Below are positions 52,325-64,000 of a DNA stretch of 64,000 nt, piece after piece; positions within the stretch are counted from its first letter, which is position 1, and each line of letters starts with the position of its first letter. Both the position numbers and the translations under genes were made by a program. The notes under the pieces are model-generated. The model saw nothing but the letters and a program-made list of their open reading frames with translations. It was not told the DNA's origin and did no database searches. Origin of the DNA: Synaphobranchus kaupii (taxonomy: Eukaryota > Chordata > Actinopteri > Anguilliformes > Synaphobranchidae); the NCBI GenBank assembly GCA_029718625.1, contig CM056391.1:1882374-1946373 (forward strand). Reading direction: 5' to 3'.

Positions 52325-52989
52325 ACAGACAGTTTCCCATGTTCCACGTGGGATGTTCAATCACGCTCACAGGATTCGTCCCTGCTCGAATGTCACCTGA
52401 CCCACTAAACATATCCCACTTCCTGTACCAGACTTCATTACCATGGTAACCCAGAAACGATAGACCGTCTCTGGAACGCCGCTGGGATATATAGCGAGCT
52501 ACAAATGACTGGATAGAGAATACTTGATAGAAATACAATGTTTGTTTAATATGATAACCTCAAGGTGAAGTTTAGCTGCCTGAGAAATGAAACTGCAGTT
52601 CTGACAGTGGAGCAGGATGATGAACAAAGAAAGAGACTCCAGAGGATGGCATGTTAATAGAGTTCACCAAACTCCATTAAACCGCAATCATTCCATTCGT
52701 AATGATACTCACTCTGTCTTGGTCTCATAGAAAAAAAAAGCAATTCCCCCCTGTACACATACAGCCAGTTCCCAAATAATGTGTCGCATGGATCAGACAA
52801 TGTTAATTAATGAGGAATCTGAGACCATCTCGAAAAAGCCCAATTTAATTTAGTCCATCAAAACCAAACCAACTATGATGAGGCTATATGGGGGTAGGAT
52901 AAAGCTATTAAAGTTCAACTTCAACTTTTGTAGTTTTTAGGTTAACAGTTTAACTAACCTGCACATTTTATTTGGCGTGTCTATATGTT
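52325..52989. other. pard3 intron, nothing seen
   Basis: No coding or repeat signal. Confidence 0.5.
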
Positions 52990-53445
52990 AAACCATTGGC
53001 CCACAACCCTGTTCCTGGAGATCTACCGTCCTGTGGTTTTCACTCCAACCCAAACAAAGGCACACCTCATTCAACAGCTAGAGATCTACCATCCTGTAGG
53101 TTTCACTCCAACCCTAACAAAGGCACACCCTCATTCAACAGCTAGAGATCTACCATCCTGTAGGTTTCCACTCCAACCCTAACAAAGCACACCTCATTCA
53201 ACAGCCAGAGATCTACCGTCCTGTAGGTTTCACTCCAACCGTAACAAAGCTCACCTCATTCAACAGCCAGAGATCTACCATCCTGTAGGTTTCCACTCCA
53301 ACCCTAACAAAGCACACCTCATTCAACAGCTGGAGATCTCATTGAGCTGCTAATTAGTAGAATTGGGAGTGCCAAATTAGGGTTGAAATGAAAACCTACA
53401 GGACAGTAGATCTCCAGGAACAGAGCTGGGGACCATTGTGTTAAA
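52990..53445. mobile_element. Palindromic MITE with internally amplified segment
   Basis: The left end ACCCTGTTCCTGGAGATCTA and the right end TAGATCTCCAGGAACAGAG are inverted, as are TTCACTCCAACCC and GGGTTGAAATGAA. Between them, a segment of about 62-64 bp (CATTCAACAGCTAGAGATCT to CTAACAAAGCACACCT) is repeated in tandem about five times. A common fish interspersed repeat type; superfamily not assigned. Confidence 0.75.
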
Positions 53446-53469
53446 CAGTATAGTCACAGTGTCACGTCA

Positions 53470-53690
53470 TAGTTTACATGCTATGACAAAACCGCCCTGG
53501 TTTTTATATGCTATGGCAAAACAGCCCTGGTTTTTATATGCTATGGCTAAACTGCCCTGGTTTGTATATGCTATGGCTAAACTGCCCTGGTTTTTATATG
53601 CTATGGCTAAACTGCTCTGGTTTTTATATGCTATGGCTAAACTGCCCTGGTTTTTATATGCTATGCTAAACTGCCCTGGTTGCCCTGCCA
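53470..53690. repeat. 30-bp tandem repeat (about 7 units)
   Basis: The unit carries GCCCTGGTTTTTATATGCTA then TGGCTAAACT. Thirty is a multiple of three, so it gives a decapeptide-periodic frame in both directions; no evidence of coding. Confidence 0.95.
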
Positions 53691-54048
53691 ATAACACACC
53701 ATTGAAATTAACTGTATTGCAATTTTTTAGGGCTTTTCAGCTTTATTGGACAGCACAGTGTAGAGAGACAGGAAGAATGGGAGCGAGAGAGAGGGAGAGA
53801 CATTCGACAAAGGTCTCTTACAGGCTACACCACTGAGATGCTCCCCAAAACTGCATTGCAATTTAAATGTTAGTTCACTGTGAACTGAGCCATTGGCAGG
53901 CAGATGGAGGACAAACCTCACAGACCAGTGCTTTTGAATGGCAATGACTTTCCTGAACCAGCAGTGCTTAACAACAGAGTTAACAACAGCCAAGAGAATC
54001 CTGTCCGCACAATGGAAGCCATTACATTCCCTCCCTGTGGAAGCATCA
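53691..54048. other. pard3 intron, possible old interspersed repeat
   Basis: GGGCTTTTCAGCTTTATTGG followed by a GAGAGAGGGAGAGA tract and ACACCACTGAGATGCTC looks like a common fish interspersed repeat, but I cannot name it. Confidence 0.35.
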
Positions 54049-54214
54049 CTGGATTCACACCTTACTTAAGGTGCTCTACACAGAGCGGTGTGCCACGCAC
54101 AATTACGGGACTTAAGGCAGGAAGATACAGCACTGGATTCACACCTTACTTAAGGTGCCCTACACAGAGCGGTCTGCCACGCACAATTACGGGACTTAAG
54201 GCAGGAAGATACAG
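54049..54214. repeat. 84-bp tandem duplication
   Basis: CTGGATTCACACCTTACTTA through GGCAGGAAGATACAG occurs twice, differing by only a few bases. Confidence 0.9.
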
Positions 54215-56028
54215 GCTTGGAAACTGGCTGCATTTGACTTAATGACTCAATGCATTGACCTGCTCTCACTTTTTTTTATATATGCTGACCAGTGTTTGAA
54301 ACTTTATCGTGATTCCACGATTCCAGGAGTGGGGTGGGGCTGGGAGGGGAGGGTGCAATGGTTTCTGTAGTTCTTTTGTTTTTGGTAATGTGTGGATTCA
54401 AAGAACAATGCTGAGTGACTCAGGTCATGTGGTGAATGCCATATCTCCACAGCCCAGAGCCACAGGCTGCTTCTTCCAGGAAGCATCACTCTCACCGACT
54501 GATCAAACTCCATTAACCTGCATTAGAGAGAGGAGCCGTCAATAAGGCCTCAGGATCAGGAGATGGGGAGCGTGCGTTTTTAGTACCGACGTCTTCAATA
54601 ATTACTGAGGATCCCTGGCCTGGGGTGAGACGGGCTGGCCAGAATACACGTTTTAAACGTGCCGAGACACCCGGCGCAAATAAGCCTATTACACGCCCCC
54701 ATGGAGGAATGAGCGAACCTTTACCGGTAAATGTTTCAGTCAAAACACTTCCCGGCCTGAACTGAAAAGTTTTTAAAGTCACGTTATTACATTAAGCCTT
54801 TGTGCCCATCCACACTCAAGGCTAAAATAAAACAGCACTTGATCTCCTCGTCATCCCTAAAGGCGTGCTTCTGGAAGAGAATCATATCCTTTACCGGCCG
54901 GGTAGGTAAAGCAATAAACTGAGTGCATTGCACTCCTTAAATCACAATGCAAAAAGAGAGACCTCAGTATCACATGTTTCAGGCCTATCAATGACTGTAA
55001 GATAAACGACATCTACGCCAGCATCAGCAAGAGGAACAACAACGTGCACATCTACAGCATCCTGAGGAGTACGAGTGGGAAAAAGAGACGGTTGTTTTTG
55101 GATGAATGCAGGAGAAAATCAAGGCAAACATTACAGTTTCAATGGAGAAAAACATCCAAAGTTTGGCAATCTAAACCGTCCTGCAGTATTTGTTCAATAG
55201 GAAGCCATAACAATGATTGTGATCAAGGTTAACAGGGGTATAAATAATGGTAGTAATAACAAATCAGATTATAACCATTTACGGGTTAATAGATGCATAA
55301 ATACTTCATTTATTCCAGGGAGGAAATCTGGTTGTCAGCAGCAAAAGGCAAACACAAGAGTAAATGACAGTACACAGAGAGGACAGCAAAAAAAAAAAAC
55401 ACAAACGCAACTAAACCAAACACCAGAAAAGCATCAGCAGATGGACAAGTGCCTATAAATATAAAATCTTCAACATAAAAATTTTACTCAATTGCTCGGT
55501 CTGAAGTCCAAACTGTGAAGAATAAACGAAATCCCTTAAATATATATAAATAATACCCAAACATTCATTCTGCAGCCATCACGTTTCTCACTCCTGATTA
55601 AGATGCTGGAGATCTATTATGAAATTTAACTCCGGCTTGACGTGGTGGAACGCCAATTATGTCGTTTACAAAAAATAAATAAAAGCAATAACCAGACAAA
55701 TCTGTGTACTGCCTTAAACGTGCAGCGCCTCAGAAACGGCGCGGTGGAAAGCGTGTGACTGGTAAAGAGCTCCTGGGCCTTTTCCCCGGACCCCGCTGGC
55801 TCTGCTGCTACCCTCGCCCAGTGTCTGTCCATAACATCTGCTGGTGGAGCACTGGCACGAGTGGACCACGCCACAGCCGAGCTGTTTCACAGGGGACCGT
55901 CAGCTCATTTCAGTACGCATCCGCCTCCCTGAGCGCGGGCAGTTGGAAGGGAGAACGATGCATTTTATCCAGCCCTGTGAGCGGTTTTTAATTGAGTTTG
56001 TTTAGTTGGGTTTCAGCCGCAGACTTAC
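54215..56028. other. pard3 intron, no feature supported
   Basis: Short overlapping frames only; no repeats of note beyond an A-tract at 55389-55400. Confidence 0.5.
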
Positions 56029-56417
56029 CTTTCTTGAGCTGGATGTTGAATCTCCTGCCGACCTTCTTGGTGTAGCCCGTGGGAGGGGCGGGGCTTATGC
56101 CTCTGTGCGGGGAGGAGGCGTGGCCTGAGGGGGGTTTGCTGGCGGAGTTGGGGGTGTGAGGTAGCGTGGTGTACGTGTCGCCCTGCTCCGGGTGGGGGTG
56201 TGGCCCAGTCCGGGACATCCTCTGGGGGGTGTGGTCTAGCGCTCCAGCCAGGCTACCCCTGTCCCCGGGCTGGGAGTCCGGGCTGAACCGACCCGGCCCG
56301 TAGGCCTGGCTCTTCTCGCTCTGCGACAGATGTTCGTACTGCGCCTTCTTAGCCGCCGGCACCACGTGGAACAGGATGGCTGGGGAACGCATGGCCTGCC
56401 GGAACATCTGCTGCGCT
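56029..56417 (-). CDS. pard3: PAR-3 exon: end of PDZ1, linker, start of PDZ2
   Basis: This 389-nt exon starts with the last base of a split Gln codon (acceptor GCCTCGTTCCAG) and ends with the first base of a split Gly codon (donor GTAAGT). It reads AQQMFRQAMRSPAILFHVVP, completing the alpha2 helix and last strand of PDZ1, then AAKKAQYEHLSQSEKSQAYG and GRFSPDSQ. A Pro/Ser/His-rich linker of about 70 residues follows, then GYTKKVGRRFNIQLKKG, the entry of PDZ2. FHVVPAA.K.QYE.LSQSEK and RFSPDSQ are PAR-3 hallmarks. The linker is GC-rich and poorly conserved, as expected for a disordered segment. No in-frame stop. Confidence 0.95.
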
Positions 56418-58060
56418 CTGGAACGAGGCCACACATTTATACAAATAATTAAAGAATGAACAGGAATAATTCACCAGCGCATTTGCAGAGCAGAGACATC
56501 ACAGGTTTGCACTGAATCGTTGCCGCTGTGAAATAAGTGCCAATTTGCCGAGTGCACCGTAATTAATAGGTCAATAAATTCAACCGACTGTTAATTGTGC
56601 TGCGGTTGTAAATTTAGGAAAACTGGCTACATGCGATTGGCTGACATTGTTACGGGCCATTAAGGCATGACAATGAAATACCACAATGATGTCGCGGGAA
56701 GAACACGGACGAGGTGAAAAGCTTCTTTGAAATTAGCGTGAACGTTAGCGGGCGTACGGACAGAGAAATCATTTGAAATTCTTTTCAATTAATTTTCAAA
56801 GATTGCTCTCACCTCATTCAAAATGGTAGGGACGCTGATTTAAATGTCTTAATTGACATTTTCACTTAGCAAACGACTGGGAAGACTTGACTATTGATTA
56901 AAAAAAGCACCCATAAAAGACCAGCTGCTTGACGTGTGCCTGATAGAGACGTGCGTTTCTCTTGGCGATGTGGGTTAAGCGTAAGGGCTTAGAGGCGTCA
57001 TATGAAGGACAGGAGCAGCCAAAGCAACATGCGTGGCGAGAGGGTCACATGACCTCCCGAAGCTTCCGGCTCACAAGAGGTCGTGCCTCATATTTCATAC
57101 TGACCGCTTTTCAGAGACAGGGATAGAAGTTGAAAAAGAAAAAGAAAAAAAAAGAAAAGAAATTGCTCCCACTTTTAAATTTCCTCTCAAGTTGGAGAAT
57201 GCACGGATGTGCTTTGCACAGATAGGACTTCAGTGGGAGTTAAGGTGCTTAGCATATAGATAGCTTGCCCTCGAACGACCCAGCTACCGGGACTGAAACA
57301 GGTTCTCAAAGAGAATGCCATCACATTTTTAAGTGCGTCAGCATCGCTGAACACAGAACAAACTGGAGCCCAGACAGTGACTGACGATTACTGATCTGTT
57401 TATGATGTCATAAACGTTGTTGTTGTGCTCTTTATGATGTCATAAATGTCGCTGCTTTTGGGGTGTTTATGATGTCATAATGGCGTGATATGGAACATGC
57501 AGCCCAGTTCGCCAGTAAGTGCTGCACAGAGTTAAATAAATAAATACATTTATTAAAATAGTATGATTACATGTAATGCTCTTTAACATTGTAAAACTCT
57601 CCTTGTGTTCAGACATAGCTGAATGTAACCAGAGCACTTCAATTAAAATGCTAATATTTCCAAAGCTTCCTTTATCCTTTAAAATTTAGCATTTTATTCA
57701 AAGCCCTGTGTCACTACAGTGTACGTAGGGAGAGTTAAACTTTAGTTAAACATTCTATGGTTGCGTTCCACACGGCTTTAAGATGGCCGCAGTGCCGTCC
57801 CAATGCCAGGTTTTGGCTTCCCGCCCCGGATCTAATGTGAGAGGAAGTGGCCTTTGGGAACTTTATTCATTTAAATGTCCATGTGCCAATGTCCGGTAAG
57901 CGGCGGACTAAGCCAGTCCTGGGCACAGGGTATGAAGCGCAGCGGGCAGGATTGGGTAATAAACGTTTTCTGCCCTTTTTAAGGCTTATCAATGCAAAAT
58001 TAGAGCAGCGCTCCAAACCTCTCCTTACAGAGTGAAACAGAGGAGAGTAGAGCTCTCTCT
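56418..58060. other. pard3 intron, mostly plain
   Basis: An A-rich AAAGAAAAAGAAAAAAAAAG stretch lies near 57140. A perfect YY1-type word AAGATGGCCGC is at 57780-57790, and the CRE-like cluster is listed separately. No coding. Confidence 0.5.
57400..57480. promoter_or_regulatory. Three CRE/ATF-like sites in 80 bp
   Basis: TTATGATGTCATAA or its 13-base core occurs three times, at about 57400, 57432 and 57467, spaced 32-35 bp. The core TGATGTCA differs from a CRE (TGACGTCA) by one base. It could be a small tandem repeat with diverged spacers or a bZIP-binding enhancer; function is unproven. Confidence 0.35.
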
Positions 58061-59650
58061 ATGACCTGGAGTAACCCTCTCTTACAGTGCTGAGGAGTAC
58101 TGTTCCTACCTGCAGTAACCCTCTCTTACAGTGCTGAGGAGTACTGTTCCTACCTGCAGTAACTCTCTCTTACAGTGCTGAGGAGTACTGTTCCTACCTG
58201 CAGTAACCTTCTCTTACAGTGCTGAGGAGTACTGTTCCTACCTGCAGTAACCCTCTCTTACAGTGCCGAGGAGTACTGTTCCTACCTGCAGTAACCCTCT
58301 CTTACAGTGCTGAAGAGTACTGTTCCTACCTGCAGTAACCCTCTCTTACAGTGCCGAGGAGTACTGTTCCTACCTGCAGTAACCCTCTCTTACAGTGCTG
58401 AGGAGTACTGTTCCTACCTGCAGTAACCCTCTCTTACAGTGCTGAGAAGTACTGTTCCTACCTGCAGTAACCCTCTCTTACAGTGCTGAGGAGTACTGTT
58501 CCTACCTGCAGTAACCCTCTCTTACAGTGCTGAGGAGTACTGTTCCTACCTGCAGTAACCCTCTCTTACAGTGCTGAGGAGTACTGTTCCTACCTGCAGT
58601 AACCCTCTCTTACAGTGCTGAGGAGTACTGTTCCTACCTGCAGTAACACTCTCTTACAGTGCTGAGGAGTACTGTTCCTACCTGCAGTAACCCTCTCTTA
58701 CAGTGCTGAGGAGTACTGTTCCTACCTGCAGTAACCCTCTCTTACAGTGCTGAGGAGTACTGTTCCTACCTGCAGTAACCCTCTCTTACAGTGCTGAAGA
58801 GTACTGTTCCTACCTGCAGTAACACTCTCTTACAGTGCTGAGGAGTACTGTTCCTACCTGCAGTAACCCTCTCTTACAGTGCTGAGGAGTACTGTTCCTA
58901 CCTGCAGTAACCCTCTCTTACAGTGCTGAGGAGTACTGTTCCTACCTGCAGTAACCCTCTCTTACAGTGCTGAAGAGTACTGTTCCTACCTGCAGTAACA
59001 CTCTCTTACAGTGCTGAGGAGTACTGTTCCTACCTGCAGTAACCCTCTCTTACAGTGCTGAGGAGTACTGTTCCTACCTGCAGTAACCCTCTCTTACAGT
59101 GCTGAGGAGTACTGTTCCTACCTGCAGTAACCCTCTCTTACAGTGCTGAAGAGTACTGTTCCTACCTGCAGTAACACTCTCTTACAGTGCTGAGGAGTAC
59201 TGTTCCTACCTGCAGTAACCCTCTCTTACAGTGCTGAGGAGTACTGTTCCTACCTGCAGTAACCCTCTCTTACAGTGCTGAGGAGTACTGTTCCTACCTG
59301 CAGTAACCCTCTCTTACAGTGCTGAGGAGTACCGTTCCTACCTGCAGTAACCCTCTCTTACAGTGCTGAGGAGTACTGTTCCTACCTGCAGTAACCCTCT
59401 CTTACAGTGCTGAAGAGTACTGTTCCTACCTGCAGTAACCCTCTCTTACAGTGCTGAGGAGTACTGTTCCTACCTGCAGTAACCCTCTCTTACAGTGCTG
59501 AGGAGTACTGTTCCTACCTGCAGTAACCCTCTCTTACAGTGCTGAGGAGTACTGTTCCTACCTGCAGTAACCCTCTCTTACAGTGCTGAGGAGTACCGTT
59601 CCTACCTGCAGTAACCCTCTCTTACAGTGCTGAAGAGTACTGTTCCTACA
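58061..59650. repeat. 44-bp minisatellite (about 36 units)
   Basis: The unit is CAGTAACCCTCTCTTACAGT then GCTGAGGAGTACTGTTCCTA then CCTG. Units are almost identical, with scattered GAGG/GAAG and CCC/CAC variants; a CAC-GAAG combination recurs with a period of four units between about 58790 and 59180. On the transcribed strand each unit contains CAG|GTAGGA and ACT|GTAAGA, both donor-like. On the plus strand it contains TAAC then CCCTCTCTTACAG, acceptor-like. Confidence 0.97.
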
Positions 59651-59759
59651 CAATGGCTGGAGATACCTACAGTACATCGATACAAGTGCACAATATTCAC
59701 TAAGGCTTTTAATAAAAAATACATAACATCTTTATGAATGTGTTACTACTACTAGTATA

Positions 59760-59772
59760 GTGTGTGCGTGTC

Positions 59773-59862
<90 letters not shown>

Positions 59863-59880
59863 GGATGTGTGTGTGTGTGA

Positions 59881-59933
<53 letters not shown>

Positions 59934-59940
59934 ATGTGGG

Positions 59941-59980
<40 letters not shown>

Positions 59981-59987
59981 TGTGTAC

Positions 59988-60052
<65 letters not shown>

Positions 60053-60080
60053 ATGTGGGATGTGTATGTGTGCATGTGGG

Positions 60081-60112
<32 letters not shown>

Positions 60113-60119
60113 TGTGTAC

Positions 60120-60157
<38 letters not shown>

Positions 60158-60189
60158 AGATGTGTGTGTGTGTGTGTGTGAGAGATATG

Positions 60190-60234
<45 letters not shown>

Positions 60235-60360
60235 ATGAGTACTGTGTGTGTGAGATGAGTACTGTATGTGTGTGTGTGAGAGATGTGTACTGTGTGTGTG
60301 AGATGAGTACTGTATGTGTGTGTGTGTGTGAGATGTGTACTGTATGTGTGTGTGTGTGAG
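59760..60360. repeat. GT/CA microsatellite block, interrupted
   Basis: Long TG runs with recurrent interruptions such as GCGCATGTGGGATG and GATGTGTACTGTATG. It begins about 80 nt downstream of the donor of the exon at 60442, so the pre-mRNA carries a CA-rich tract there. Confidence 0.98.
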
Positions 60361-60440
60361 CTGCCCTGCTTGAGGAGTTTGATACAGGAGAGGCAGTACA
60401 GCTCTCAGAGAGGAAGAGGAGGGGAGGTGAGGAAGGCTTA

Positions 60441-61793
<1,353 letters not shown>

Positions 61794-61918
61794 TATTACG
61801 CTTATTACGCTCGGGCGCCAACCCTGCGCCGGGTACAGCACAGTGCTTATTACGCTCGGGCGCTAACTCTGCGCGGGTACAGCACAGTGCTTATTACGCT
61901 CAGGCACTAACTACCGCC

Positions 61919-63590
<1,672 letters not shown>

Positions 63591-64000
63591 AATAAGACAG
63601 TTTAAGGCTGTCACTTGGACTGAAATAGTCCCCTGACCAGTCTCATTTCCCTTGGGATTCTACAGGTTTAGGAAAAAAATCTTTATTTCTCAAGTTACCC
63701 CTTATGAGGGCCCCTTGGGAAAGAAAAGTTTGCACTGGCCATTCAGTGTACTGCAGCCTTTAAGTAGGAAGAATTTGGTCCCTCTTGTGTTGAAGTTTTA
63801 CCAGCGTTTGTTTAATCCTCCTGAGAATATGGTGTTGAGTTTTCTAATCCAATGTCTTTCTGTCCTACGTCTGTCCTCCTGTGTCCAGTTAATGTTTTAA
63901 TGGAGGCCCGATATTTCTACTGCTTCAAGTCCATGGTGTAGGAAATGAGCCACTATGTGTGTGTCTGTTCTGTGTTGTTCAGTCAGAATGGGCTACGTTC
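63591..64000. other. pard3 intron, nothing seen
   Basis: No coding or repeat signal. Confidence 0.5.

Noticed and set aside
51732..52538. 268-codon minus frame with an 8-residue repeat
   Set aside because: A product of the 24-bp array inside a pard3 intron (24 is a multiple of three). No splice signals link it to the PDZ exons and it has no similarity to PAR-3.
55704..55991. 95-codon plus frame in a GC-rich patch near a pard3 exon
   Set aside because: Opposite strand to the gene, no domain; probably chance in GC-rich sequence.

Overview
The window looks like vertebrate, almost certainly teleost, nuclear DNA. It is AT-rich and non-coding for most of its length. It carries several Tc1-like transposon families, solo LTRs, fold-back MITEs, CA/GT microsatellites and long minisatellites, and a 500-base run of N at 46833-47332 (assembly gap). 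I cannot name the species.

The only host gene I can support is on the minus strand: four consecutive exons of a PAR-3 polarity scaffold gene (pard3 type) at 60442-60567, 56029-56417, 51110-51249 and 49618-49746. They encode the second half of PDZ1, the PDZ1-PDZ2 linker and all of PDZ2. All junctions are GT-AG and the codon phases join perfectly (phase 2, phase 1, phase 0). The next exons (PDZ3 and beyond) are not visible, so positions 1-49617 are read as part of one intron of more than 49 kb. Upstream exons lie past 64000.

Layout: (i) 1-48 kb is a transposon-rich intron. It holds PIF/Harbinger-like elements (3202-4171 nested in a fold-back repeat; 40235-41191), a TAA-flanked MITE (10065), and Tc1 copies at 16.1 kb, 16.5 kb, 18268-19799, 20504-22053 (DD37E spacing, one in-frame stop), 29920-30985 and 33059-~35330. 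The last is interrupted by a solo LTR at 33935-35251 with a 5-bp target duplication. It also holds a 1.2-kb long-inverted-repeat element (24144-25362), a second solo LTR (43684-44260) and tRNA-like/SINE pieces. (ii) 48-61.9 kb is the pard3 exon cluster, saturated with tandem arrays: 16/17-bp, 32-bp, 24-bp, 30-bp, 44-bp and 41-bp units plus CA/GT tracts. (iii) 62-64 kb is plain intron with another GT tract.

The most interesting signal is the 1363-nt intron between the two PDZ2 exons. About 97% of it is a 32-bp minisatellite whose unit contains the genuine 3' splice site of the downstream exon plus that exon's first bases. The intron therefore appears to carry about 40 tandem copies of its own splice acceptor. 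Other pard3 exons also have tandem arrays starting within about 20-80 nt of their splice sites.
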